Shown: positions 37,219 to 45,218 of the stretch, in pieces | How positions within the stretch are numbered: position 1 is the first letter of the stretch | Layout of the letters: each line of letters starts with the position of its first letter | Assembly (NCBI RefSeq): GCF_030063285.1 | Contig: NZ_JASISU010000003.1 | Coordinates: 372,001 to 436,000, forward strand | DNA: 64,000 bases | Reading direction: 5' to 3' | Source of the DNA: Pseudarthrobacter sp. PS3-L1 | GTDB lineage: Bacteria; Actinomycetota; Actinomycetes; Actinomycetales; Micrococcaceae | The notes under the pieces: model-generated | What the model saw: only the letters and a program-made list of their open reading frames with translations | Database searches by the model: none | What the model was told of the DNA's origin: nothing | Position numbers and translations under genes: made by a program

Positions 37219-37824
37219 TCAGACAGTACGGACAACATCCTGGTAGGCAAACTTGGGCTTTGATTCGCCCCAGGCATCGGTACCTGCCTGGCCGATGTTG
37301 ATGACCAAAAAGCTCTTCTGGTCCCCGGCGGGGAAGAAGGACGCGTCGATTGCGGAGAAGTCGGCGCCCGTCATTGGTCCGGCCGAGAGGCCGAGCGTGC
37401 GCACGGCCAGGATGAAGTAGCCAGCCTGCAGGTGGGCGTTGTTGTTGCCTGCAGCAGCTGCCATCTCGGGGGCTGCGTCATACATGGCCTTGGGTGCGTT
37501 GTATTCCGGCATGAACTCATCCCAGCGTCCTGCCCAGTCAGTGTCGTAGCTGAGGATAGCTACCAGCGGAGCTGCTGCAGTCTTGGCGCGGTTGCCAGCC
37601 ATGAGGCCTGCTGCCAGCTTCTCGCGGGCTGCTTCCGAGCGGACGTACGTCACGCGCAGCGGCTGGGAGTTGAAGGCCGTCGGGCCAAACTTGGTGAGTT
37701 CGTAGATAGCCTGCGCCTGGGCCTCCGTGACGTCACCGGTAAAAGTATTGGCCGTGCGCGCCTCGGTAAAAATGGTATCGACGGCTGCGGCGTCTACTGT
37801 TGCCTCATCGTGGGCAATGGTCAT
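37219..37824 (-). CDS. malonic semialdehyde reductase-like (RutE) nitroreductase-fold protein
   Basis: 201 residues of the RutE/HadB-like branch of the nitroreductase fold (FMN enzyme). TKFGPTAFNSQPLRVTYV is the FMN-binding N-terminal motif, MTGADFSAIDASFFP lies in the middle and SFLVINIGQAG near the end. In E. coli, RutE reduces malonic semialdehyde in pyrimidine breakdown; the nearby uracil/xanthine permease is compatible with that, but no rutA-D genes are seen. AAAGG precedes the ATG at 37824. Confidence 0.85.
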   Translation of the reverse strand: MTIAHDEATVDAAAVDTIFTEARTANTFTGDVTEAQAQAIYELTKFGPTAFNSQPLRVTYVRSEAAREKLAAGLMAGNRAKTAAAPLVAILSYDTDWAGRWDEFMPEYNAPKAMYDAAPEMAAAAGNNNAHLQAGYFILAVRTLGLSAGPMTGADFSAIDASFFPAGDQKSFLVINIGQAGTDAWGESKPKFAYQDVVRTV

Positions 37825-38056
37825 GGTGGAACCTTTCGCTGAGCCGAGCTGGTCCGGCTGTGGGATGATCGCTTTCTTGTTAGTTGCAACTTCAAGTACT
37901 TTTGCATTCTTCCCACCCTGGGTGTGATCCTGCTCACCCCCGGCCGCAGGTGGCGGTGCACGCCACCACTGTAAAGTTGCATCCGATCCCCGCGCCCCAC
38001 GCCAGCTCGCCGTAGAAGCCTCCGGCCGCGGCGCCACCTTTCGAAAGGCACGTCCC

Positions 38057-39361
38057 ATGAGCATGCTCGGAACCAAATGGACCCTGCACGGCAATGGCAA
38101 GTCAGTCCAGCCCGGCAAAGTCGTAGCCCCCGGCGAACGACTTTCCTGGCCCCTGACCATTGGAATTGGCATGCAGCACGTCGTTGCCATGTTCGGTGCC
38201 ACATTCCTTGTTCCCATCATCACCGGCATGCCGCCAGCAACCACCCTGCTTTTCTCGGGAATCGGAACCATTCTGTTCCTGGTCATCACCCGCGGCCTGG
38301 TTCCCAGCTACCTAGGCTCCAGCTTTGCCTTCATTGCCCCCATTGCGGCCTCCCAGGCGCAATACGGCATTCCCGGCGCCCTGGGCGGCGTGGTGATGGC
38401 CGGCGTCGTCCTGGCAGCAATCGGTGCGGTGGTCCAAAAATTCGGCGCAGGGTGGATTAACAGGCTCATGCCTCCCATCGTGACCGGTGCAATTGTCGCG
38501 TTGATCGGGCTGAACCTGGCACCGGCCGCCAAGGCAAACTTCGATGCCGCACCAATCACAGCACTGGTCACGCTTGTCACCATCATCCTTGTAAGCGTCC
38601 TCTTCCGGGGCATCCTGGGCCGCCTCAGCATCCTTGTCGGTGTCGTCGTCGGCTACCTCGTCGCCATGCTGCGTGGCGAGGTCGACTACGCAAAGATGGA
38701 TGCGGCATCCTGGATTGGCCTCCCACCGTTCCAGACCCCGGAATTCCACCTCGGAGTCATCGGCCTCTTTGTCCCAGTGGTACTGGTGCTGGTCGCCGAA
38801 AACGTCGGCCACGTGAAGTCCGTTGCGGCCATGACAGGACAGAACCTCGACGGCGTCTCCGGCCGTGCACTGATGGCCGACGGTGCCGCGACGGTGCTGG
38901 CCGGCCTTGGCGGTGGCAGCGGCACCACCACGTATGCAGAGAATATCGGTGTCATGGCAGCCACCAAGGTCTACTCCACAGCCGCCTACTGGGTAGCCGG
39001 AATCTTTGCAATACTCCTGAGCTTCTCGCCCAAGTTCGGCGAACTGATCGCAACAGTTCCGGCGGGAGTGCTGGGAGGCGCGGCCACCATGCTCTACGGC
39101 ATGATCGGCGTTTTGGGTGTGAAGATCTGGGTCCAGAACAAAGTCAACTTCGCCAATTCGATCAACCTCACCACCGCTGCCGTGGCGCTCATCATCGGCA
39201 TTGCCGACTACACCTGGGTCATCGGTGATCTCACGTTCACCGGCATAGCGCTGGGCTCAGCCGCCGCCCTGCTGATCTACCACGGTATGAAGGCGATCGC
39301 CCGACTGCGCGGCACAGTAACCGAACCAGAGACCGAGGAGGGCACCGTCCAATCGGTGTGA
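38057..39361 (+). CDS. uracil-xanthine permease, NCS2 family
   Basis: 434 residues with about 14 helices. Starts with a short polar tail, then LTIGIGMQHVVAMFGATFLVPIITG, typical of UraA-type permeases. VLVAENVGHVKSVAAMTG carries the conserved Glu of the substrate site and GGGSGTTTYAENIGVMAATKVYS the second conserved block. Imports uracil or xanthine with protons. Start is at 38057 or the ATG 6 bp later. Divergent from the RutE-like gene, with 232 bp between. Confidence 0.92.
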   Translation: MSMLGTKWTLHGNGKSVQPGKVVAPGERLSWPLTIGIGMQHVVAMFGATFLVPIITGMPPATTLLFSGIGTILFLVITRGLVPSYLGSSFAFIAPIAASQAQYGIPGALGGVVMAGVVLAAIGAVVQKFGAGWINRLMPPIVTGAIVALIGLNLAPAAKANFDAAPITALVTLVTIILVSVLFRGILGRLSILVGVVVGYLVAMLRGEVDYAKMDAASWIGLPPFQTPEFHLGVIGLFVPVVLVLVAENVGHVKSVAAMTGQNLDGVSGRALMADGAATVLAGLGGGSGTTTYAENIGVMAATKVYSTAAYWVAGIFAILLSFSPKFGELIATVPAGVLGGAATMLYGMIGVLGVKIWVQNKVNFANSINLTTAAVALIIGIADYTWVIGDLTFTGIALGSAAALLIYHGMKAIARLRGTVTEPETEEGTVQSV

Positions 39362-39461
39362 CATAGATCACCCGTGATAGTCCGTGACGAATTGTCCTCC
39401 CGGTGCGTCTTATGTATGAACCGGCAAACAGCCGGATGCAACGGATATCAGGAGAATGCAG

Positions 39462-39959
39462 ATGACCTCGCAGCCACAGTCAACATCTTCCACAACGGAA
39501 CACCCCACCACCGCCACCCCCACTGACGTGGCCAAGATCCAGTCCTCGGACAAGCCTGGCGAACGCGGCCAGACCACCGTGGTGGACAGCGTCGTTGCCA
39601 AGGTCGCTGGCATTGCCACACAGAACATTCCGGGCGTCTACGCACTGGGCGGCGGCGCAACGCGCGCACTGGGTGCAGTCCGCGAGGCAGTTGGCCAGAA
39701 AGACCTAGCACAGGGAATCAGCGTTGAGGTCGGCCAGACCCAGGTAGCTGTTGATGTGACACTGGTGGCCGAATACCCGCACCCGCTCCAGAAAGTAGCG
39801 GACGACGTCCGCAGCGCCATCTTCGAGTCCATCGAGGGACTGGTGGGCATGGAGGTCACGGAAGTCAACATCACCATCACCGACATCCACATTCCGTCAG
39901 CCGACGATGACAAGGATGACGAGAAGGAAGAAGCCCCCAAGGAGGCCCGCGTCTCATGA
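39462..39959 (+). CDS. Asp23/Gls24 family envelope stress response protein
   Basis: 165 residues: an acidic/Thr-rich start, then the Asp23 domain (VVDSVVAKVAGIATQNIPGVYALGG, VEVGQTQVAVDVTLVAEYPHPL, VTEVNITITDIHI) and an acidic Lys/Glu tail. The family associates with the membrane through AmaP-like partners and supports envelope homeostasis. AGGAG sits 7 bp before the ATG at 39462, so the earlier in-frame ATG at 39456 is too close to it. First of five genes joined by 4-bp overlaps. Confidence 0.9.
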   Translation: MTSQPQSTSSTTEHPTTATPTDVAKIQSSDKPGERGQTTVVDSVVAKVAGIATQNIPGVYALGGGATRALGAVREAVGQKDLAQGISVEVGQTQVAVDVTLVAEYPHPLQKVADDVRSAIFESIEGLVGMEVTEVNITITDIHIPSADDDKDDEKEEAPKEARVS

Positions 39960-40147
39960 GTCCCACAGTTGCAGGCACCGCAGCCGGTGCAGTCCTGGCA
40001 TTCGCAGCCCTGGCGTTCGGATTCTGGGGATTCCTCCTGATGGCGATCTTCATGGGCCTCGGCGCAGTCCTTGGCCGCAGCGCCGAAGGGAAGCTTGACC
40101 TCGGCGGCGTCGTGGATGCACTCCGCGGCAAGCGCTCCTCGTCATGA
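39956..40147 (+). CDS. small membrane protein of the Asp23 cluster (DUF2273-like)
   Basis: 63 residues: one long hydrophobic stretch, about 8-40 (VLAFAALAFGFWGFLLMAIF), with GLGAVLGRSAEGKLDL after it, resembling DUF2273 proteins found beside Asp23 genes. The ATG overlaps the Asp23 stop by 4 bp (ATGA). Likely a membrane anchor or partner of Asp23; this is inferred from context. Confidence 0.78.
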   Translation: MSPTVAGTAAGAVLAFAALAFGFWGFLLMAIFMGLGAVLGRSAEGKLDLGGVVDALRGKRSSS

Positions 40148-40548
40148 CCGCGCACGCACTCCCGGCTGGTCCGCATTCATCGCGTGGCCCGGAGTTCGTG
40201 GCGGCAGGACATACCCGGATTACCGCAAACGCCATGTCGAAGGCTGTCACAGCAGTGGCCGCGCAGGCGCTGGCGGTCCCGGTCGCCGCCATTAAAGTCT
40301 CCCTGGATGATGACAACGGAAAGTTGGCTGCCAGTCTTACGGCGCCACTGGCCGTTCCCACCCTGGAGGAGCTTGTTTCAGACCCGGAGGTCCTGGCGTC
40401 CAGCGGTGGATCGATATTTGATCGGGCATCCGAGGCCCGGCGCAGAATATCCGCTGGCATCACAGCCATTACCGGATCGGACGTCGGCCGTGTCGATATA
40501 AGAATCTCCGGAGTCCATCACGCACGAAAGCAGGTGAAATTGCAGTGA
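40144..40548 (+). CDS. hypothetical protein of the Asp23 cluster (Asp23-like fold possible)
   Basis: 134 residues, soluble. ITANAMSKAVTAVAAQALAVPVAAIKVSLDDDNGKLAASLTAPL followed by SDVGRVDIRISGVH resembles half of an Asp23 domain (alternating strands with a final I-x-I-x-x-V strand). The ATG overlaps the previous stop by 4 bp and its own stop overlaps the next GTG by 4 bp. No other hint of function. Confidence 0.7.
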   Translation: MTAHALPAGPHSSRGPEFVAAGHTRITANAMSKAVTAVAAQALAVPVAAIKVSLDDDNGKLAASLTAPLAVPTLEELVSDPEVLASSGGSIFDRASEARRRISAGITAITGSDVGRVDIRISGVHHARKQVKLQ

Positions 40549-41141
40549 GCAGACAGTCCACAGCAGATGCTCCCTACGCTGGCCGCATAGTCCGTCGTGA
40601 GACACATTCGTCCCGGGCCGTCCCTGCCACCATCACGGCGATCCTGCTTCTGGCGGCCGTTGCCTGGGCCGGAGTGGAAATTCTTCTTTCCCTTCTGGAG
40701 AGCGATCCACTTCTCGTTTCGCCGGCAGCAGCTGAATCATGGCTCCTCGGCTTACCTGATGCGACGCTCCAGGCGGGCCTCGCAGCAGCGGGAATTGGTC
40801 TTGGCATCATCGGCTTGGTCTTTCTTGGCCTCGCCGTGTCGCCTGGCCGCAAAGGCAAACACGCCCTGGCCAGCGACCGCAGCGCCGTGGTCGCCGACGA
40901 TCGAGTCATCGCCTCGGCAATCTCCCGGCAGGCAAGCCTTGCCGCAGGGCTCTCCCCTGACCAGGTGGTCACCACCATCGGTACCCGGACGGTGGAGGTC
41001 ACCCTTCACCCCAGTACTGGCAGGCCAGCGGACCGGGCCCCGGTCCTGGACGCCATAGCGCAGGAACTTGACAGGTATCAGTTGAAACCAGCACCCAAAA
41101 CGAAAGTGCGCATCACCGAGAAAGGAGCGTTGGGAGTATGA
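40545..41141 (+). CDS. DUF6286-type membrane protein of the Asp23 cluster
   Basis: 198 residues. An N-terminal Arg-rich stretch (GRIVRRETHSSRA), two helices (about 28-48 and 78-102), then a soluble alkaline-shock-like domain (VIASAISRQASLAAGL, then VEVTLHPSTG). GTG start overlapping the previous gene by 4 bp. Probably a membrane-bound partner of Asp23, analogous to AmaP. The domain name is recalled, not searched. Confidence 0.75.
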   Translation: MSRQSTADAPYAGRIVRRETHSSRAVPATITAILLLAAVAWAGVEILLSLLESDPLLVSPAAAESWLLGLPDATLQAGLAAAGIGLGIIGLVFLGLAVSPGRKGKHALASDRSAVVADDRVIASAISRQASLAAGLSPDQVVTTIGTRTVEVTLHPSTGRPADRAPVLDAIAQELDRYQLKPAPKTKVRITEKGALGV

Positions 41142-41749
41142 CCTCCACACATCGCGGCCTCAACAGGCTGCTGCTCGGACTCGTGGGACTGGTCATTCTG
41201 GCCGTTGGCGCAGCCGTGACTGCAACAGCGCTCCTTCCAGGCGGCGCCACCACCTGGAAGGACGTGACAGGTCAGGCGTCCGAAAGCGCCCACTCCGCGC
41301 TGGACAGCACCCCCCTGCCCGATGGGCAGACCAGCTGGTGGAGCGTCGGGATTCTTGCCGCTGGGTTGATCCTGATCATCCTCCTGGCTGCCTGGATTTT
41401 CTCCCAGGGCGGCGGAAAGACTCATCGAATTCTCCGGGAGAAGGATTCCTCCGATGCCGAAGGCAGTACCACCGTCGACACCGGCTTCGCGGCCGAAGCG
41501 ATCAAGACTGCGCTGAAGGAGGACCCCAGAATCCTCGGAACCAGTGTCTCCAGCTGGGATATCAAAGGAACTGATGGACTCAAAATTTCCATCCAAGCTC
41601 GAAGGGGCGCTTCACCGGCGGACATCACCACCACTGTGGAACGGCTACTCGGCGGGCTGGACTCCCTCCTAGGGAAGACGGTTCCGGTCCTGATCTACAT
41701 TGGGTCGGGAACCCGCACCAATCTGGCCAGAGCGCAGCGCACCCTCTAG
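41138..41749 (+). CDS. AmaP-like membrane protein of the Asp23 cluster
   Basis: 203 residues. Two helices (about 9-35 and 66-88) separated by a short extracytoplasmic loop, then a C-terminal Asp23-like domain (TVDTGFAAEAIKTALKEDP and KISIQARRGASPADITTTVERLL). The layout matches AmaP, the membrane anchor of Asp23 in Staphylococcus. It overlaps the previous gene by 4 bp and ends the five-gene chain 107 bp before csbD. Confidence 0.78.
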   Translation: MTSTHRGLNRLLLGLVGLVILAVGAAVTATALLPGGATTWKDVTGQASESAHSALDSTPLPDGQTSWWSVGILAAGLILIILLAAWIFSQGGGKTHRILREKDSSDAEGSTTVDTGFAAEAIKTALKEDPRILGTSVSSWDIKGTDGLKISIQARRGASPADITTTVERLLGGLDSLLGKTVPVLIYIGSGTRTNLARAQRTL

Positions 41750-41856
41750 GCACTTTCACCAGGCACCCCCCCGGGAACAGTCAGCTAAGGAATTTTTCCA
41801 AGGCTTCACCAAAAGCACCATCCACCGATGCAGTACCCACTCGAAAGGAATTCACT

Positions 41857-42087
41857 ATGGGAATCGACGACAAAGCAGAAAACGCCACCAACAAGCACCT
41901 GGGCAAGGCCAAAGAGGCTTTTGGCGACGCGACAGGTAACGACGATCTCAGGGCCGAGGGCCAGGCGGACCAGGCCAAAGGCCACGTCGGCGAAGCTGCA
42001 GAAAAGGCAAAGGACGTTGCTGGCGATATTGGCAGCAACCTCAAGGCCGCGGCACAGAAGATCAAGGAAGGCTTCTCCAACAAGTAG
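41857..42087 (+). CDS. CsbD family stress protein
   Basis: 76 residues. GIDDKAENATNKHLGKAKEAFGDATGNDDLRAEGQADQAKG is the CsbD signature: a small hydrophilic general-stress protein with a helix-rich structure. AAAGGA is about 7 bp before the ATG. It follows the Asp23 cluster, in keeping with a shared stress regulon, and ends with a very long terminator hairpin. Confidence 0.92.
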   Translation: MGIDDKAENATNKHLGKAKEAFGDATGNDDLRAEGQADQAKGHVGEAAEKAKDVAGDIGSNLKAAAQKIKEGFSNK

Positions 42088-42098
42088 CCCCCAACACG

Positions 42099-42143
42099 AC
42101 AACGACGCCGGTACTGCACAGTGTGCAGTACCGGCGTCGTTGT
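42099..42143. terminator. 22-bp-arm terminator hairpin after csbD
   Basis: Perfect inverted repeat: 22-base arms (42099-42120 and 42122-42143) with only a single central base, starting 12 bp after the csbD stop. Because the centre cannot close sterically, the working loop is a few bases. Arms carry ACGACGCCGG and GTACTGCACA in succession. Confidence 0.85.
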
Positions 42144-42289
42144 CGCTGCGCCACCCGGGCCCCCGGCTGCTTGAGGTCCCGGCTGGCTCTCATCCAGGGC
42201 GGGCATTGACCACGCCGCATGTCATCATGCAATCAGTAGTCGATCAATGCTCCTGTCCCTGGTGGCTGGTGCACCGAACCGGGCCGGGA

Positions 42290-42724
42290 CTAGTCCTGGG
42301 TTTCGGGAACGGCGGCGCCGGGCTCAGTCGTTCCGGTGTTGTTCTCGTCAAGTTCAGCGTCGGCGGAGGGCACATCGACGTCGTCTTCCGCGCCGAATTC
42401 CGCTTCCTGGGCTGGCGCCTCGAACCCGGCGTCCTCGCTCTCATTTTCCGAAAGGCGCTGGTCATCGGTGCCGCCGAAAGTTCCAGCCCCTGGCTCGCCG
42501 GAGCTGTCGGCGTCCTCTCCACCAAAGTGGCTCAGGTTGGGCGAGCCGGTCTCGTAGATCTCACCATCGGGACTGTTCTGGTTCAGTCCAGCCGCATCAA
42601 AGTCTTCTTCATCGCGAGGCTGGGCAAACTGCTTTTTATCCACGCCCGCTGATTCCTGCTCAGCTGTGGGTGTGCCGTAGCCGCCGGCTTCTTCTTCGGG
42701 CACTGAATGCTGCTGATCGCTCAT
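42290..42724 (-). CDS. acidic hypothetical protein
   Basis: 144 residues, strongly acidic and probably disordered (DEEDFDAAGLNQNSPDGEIY, FGGEDADSSGEPGAGTFGG). No Cys, no membrane segment. AGGAGGAAT lies directly before the ATG, an optimal ribosome site, so expression is likely. Function unknown. Lies between csbD and the CHRD/sigma locus. Confidence 0.7.
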   Translation of the reverse strand: MSDQQHSVPEEEAGGYGTPTAEQESAGVDKKQFAQPRDEEDFDAAGLNQNSPDGEIYETGSPNLSHFGGEDADSSGEPGAGTFGGTDDQRLSENESEDAGFEAPAQEAEFGAEDDVDVPSADAELDENNTGTTEPGAAVPETQD

Positions 42725-42882
42725 TATTCCTCCTGTGCTGGACCTGCATGGATAAAAACTCGAGTCATAAGCAAACTTATCAAACGATTCTCCATCATGC
42801 AGGCCCCGGGGATCCAGCGGGACGCCGGGAGCGCCCCGCTGGTCACCATGCAGAAGGAACGGGTGTGATGATGGAGCCTAAC

Positions 42883-43593
42883 TCAGCTGTTCCGGGTCCT
42901 GGCTCGCACCACAACCACTGTTCCCAGCGCAGCAACACCAAGCGCACCCAAGGCAACAGGAAGAACGACGCCGGGCGCCGCGGCTGGGCCGACCGCCACG
43001 CCTGTGTCGACTCCACCCATGGGAAGCATCGTCAACTGCCCGCGGACCGCACCGGGAACGAACGCTGAGGTATGGGTATCAGCGGCGAAACCCGCCGGGT
43101 TGGCTTCGATCTGCTTCAGCGTGAAACCTTCACCAGTGTCCTTGCCGTTGTCGCCCATGAGCCCGGTAGTGAACGGTCCCTGCATGCAGCCTGAGCTGGT
43201 TGCCGTGCCCTCCCCTTCCGGATTGGGGAAGGCCAGCCGCGGTGGACCGCTCTCACCCTTGGCTGCCTCGTGGAGGTGGGTCGAGGTTTTTGCCTTGCTC
43301 TGATACGGCGCTGTCACATTGTTCAGGGTGATGTCGTAGCAGACCACATCGAGGTCCGAATTGATCATGAGGTTGAATGTGCCAGTTGCGCCCGGTTGTC
43401 CTGGCGCCAACGCCCCATCAGGACCCACCACCTGATCCGGTGTTGCAGCCGCGCTGAAAGCACTGGTGAAAGAGTCGGGACGGTCCACAGTGGTCTCGGC
43501 CGACGCTGGCGATGCCACCATCACGGCCAGCAGGGTGGCAGCCCCGGCAGCTCCAGAGAATGTGGCGACCCGTGCTTTGATGCTCGTTTTCAT
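42883..43593 (-). CDS. secreted CHRD domain protein with C-terminal sorting-like signal
   Basis: 236 residues. Signal peptide about 1-32 (ending SPASA), then a CHRD domain with FNLMINSDLDVVCYDITLNNV and STHLHEAAKGESGPP, and two Cys (85 and 136). The C-terminus has LPMGGVDTGVA at 190-200, a helix at 207-229 and an RARTRNS tail. The motif nearly matches that of the CHRD-like protein at 17604-18371. GAAAGGGAC precedes the ATG. Divergent from an ECF sigma/anti-sigma pair, which probably controls it. The molecular role of CHRD domains in bacteria is not established. Confidence 0.85.
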   Translation of the reverse strand: MKTSIKARVATFSGAAGAATLLAVMVASPASAETTVDRPDSFTSAFSAAATPDQVVGPDGALAPGQPGATGTFNLMINSDLDVVCYDITLNNVTAPYQSKAKTSTHLHEAAKGESGPPRLAFPNPEGEGTATSSGCMQGPFTTGLMGDNGKDTGEGFTLKQIEANPAGFAADTHTSAFVPGAVRGQLTMLPMGGVDTGVAVGPAAAPGVVLPVALGALGVAALGTVVVVRARTRNS

Positions 43594-43848
43594 GGTGTCC
43601 CTTTCAATGCGCGGCTCCGTGAATCGGTGCCGCCTCGTGAAGGTATACTCGCGTTTTGGCCCCAGCGTTCATGGTCAGTTCAAAAGTTTCTATTTTCTTT
43701 TTTGTCCATGGCGGTGAAAGTTTCTGGCAGTCATGAACAAAGGTCCCGCAAGCGACGTATACCTCCTGACGGCCCTTCAGGGTCGATGAATGGACACGAT
43801 GCAGCAGACCATCAGCGAGGAAGGACGGTTCGCCGCGACAGGCATGCC

Positions 43849-44352
43849 ATGGGCGACTTTGATGTTCATCAGGCATTCGTGGAGCACGGCCGCGCCCTCT
43901 ACGGCTTTGCCCTCAACACCATGAAAGATGCCCCCATTGCGGAGGACTGCGTCCAGGAAACGTTCGTGCGGGCATGGCGGGCACGCGCCACGTTCGATCC
44001 TGGCCTCGCGTCGGAGCGTACCTGGCTCTTCGCAATTGCCCGCAATGTCATCATTGACGAGATGAGGGGACGGTCGCGTCGGCCACTGCCGATCCCTGAG
44101 GAACGGATGGAAAGTGCCGCGCCGCCCGTCACCGTTTTTGGCGCAGCAGAAGACCAGATAGTGCTCACCAGTGGCCTGGCCCGCCTCAGCGAGGAGCATC
44201 GGAACGTCATAGTGGCCATTTCACTTGACGGCCTGACGTACCAGGAGCTTGCCGAGCGTACGGGTGTTCCAGCGCCAACACTGCGCACACGGATGTACTA
44301 CGGCCTCCGGGCACTGCGGAAAGCAATAGGCGAAGAAGAGGAGGAGCAGTGA
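43849..44352 (+). CDS. ECF RNA polymerase sigma factor (SigK/SigL-like)
   Basis: 167 residues with the ATG at 43849; an ATG at 43786 would add 21. Sigma region 2 is seen in DAPIAEDCVQETFVRAWRAR, with FAIARNVIIDEMRGR after it, and region 4 in LSEEHRNVIVAISLDGLTYQELAERTG. The downstream RskA-type anti-sigma ATG overlaps the stop (TGATG). An ECF with RskA and an adjacent secreted protein resembles the SigK/RskA/MPT70-83 arrangement of mycobacteria. The inducing signal is unknown. Confidence 0.88.
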   Translation: MGDFDVHQAFVEHGRALYGFALNTMKDAPIAEDCVQETFVRAWRARATFDPGLASERTWLFAIARNVIIDEMRGRSRRPLPIPEERMESAAPPVTVFGAAEDQIVLTSGLARLSEEHRNVIVAISLDGLTYQELAERTGVPAPTLRTRMYYGLRALRKAIGEEEEEQ

Positions 44353-45194
44353 TGGTGGACCCGTCACGCCGGGACGAGCTGGTGGCAGCGGCCCTCGCCG
44401 GCGAACTTGATGGCCAGGAACAGGAAGAGTTTGATGCCCTTTGTGCCGGCGATCCTGCGCTGTTGCGTGAACTTCACGCACTGCAGCGGCTGACCCAGCG
44501 CCTGAGCAATTCCGATCTCACCTGGGAAGAGCCTGCCCTGCCCCCGGGCCTCGGAGCGAAGATCCTGGCCGCCACGAACGGATATGGCGCGGATGGATCA
44601 CCTGAACCACAGGCAGGTGCATCCGGAGTCCCGCCACGGCTGCCTGGGCTGGCTCAAAAGCCGCACACCACCCCGGGCGCCGACTCTTTGCGCTCTCGTG
44701 GGAACGGCTGGTCCCGTCCTGGTGGGAAGCGGCATTCGCGTGGGATCCTGGCCGCAGCGGCGGCAGCCCTGCTGGTGGTTGGCGGTCTTGGCGGTGCCGG
44801 AATTGCCGGGCTTTCATATCCACCGTCAGGCAGCGGGGCAGAAGAAACCGCGCAGGCCGCCCCAACAGGGCCACCCGGCACCCTGGGCGCAGTGGAGAAC
44901 GTAGCCCTTTATGGCACCCCCGCCGGTACCTCGTTTGAGGCGTCAGTGATAGCCCATACCTGGGGTACAGAGACGGTGCTGGCCATCGACGGGCTCCCCG
45001 CCGGAGACTCTTTTGAGGTGGTCCTGGTTACAGCGAACGGCCAGGAACTCGTCTCGGGAACATTTTTTGGTGCGCAGCAGACAGTCACCTGCCGCATGAA
45101 CGCAGCAGTCATGCGTGCTGACGTCGCCAGCCTCCAGATCCGCCAGGACACTGGCGCGGTGGTTGCGTCGTCGTCAGCCCTGCCCCGCACCTGA
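44352..45194 (+). CDS. anti-sigma factor, RskA family
   Basis: 280 residues. The N-terminal cytoplasmic part (about 1-70, DELVAAALAGELDGQEQEEFDAL) binds the sigma factor in this family. A Pro/Gly-rich linker with an RGILAAAAAALLVVGGLGG transmembrane helix follows near 125-145. The C-terminal external domain (GTSFEASVIAHTWGTETVLAI onwards) is the RskA sensor. The ATG overlaps the sigma stop by one base, with GAGGAG upstream. Confidence 0.87.
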   Translation: MVDPSRRDELVAAALAGELDGQEQEEFDALCAGDPALLRELHALQRLTQRLSNSDLTWEEPALPPGLGAKILAATNGYGADGSPEPQAGASGVPPRLPGLAQKPHTTPGADSLRSRGNGWSRPGGKRHSRGILAAAAAALLVVGGLGGAGIAGLSYPPSGSGAEETAQAAPTGPPGTLGAVENVALYGTPAGTSFEASVIAHTWGTETVLAIDGLPAGDSFEVVLVTANGQELVSGTFFGAQQTVTCRMNAAVMRADVASLQIRQDTGAVVASSSALPRT

Positions 45195-45218
45195 CCCGGG
45201 CGTCGCGGGCCACGGTGG

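Noticed and set aside
37825-38056. Riboswitch upstream of the uracil-xanthine permease
   Set aside because: No purine- or other riboswitch core motifs were seen; GC-rich stem segments only.
42140-42289. Coding in the gap after csbD
   Set aside because: Plus-strand frame there has no domain and is interrupted by the hairpin; no ribosome site seen.
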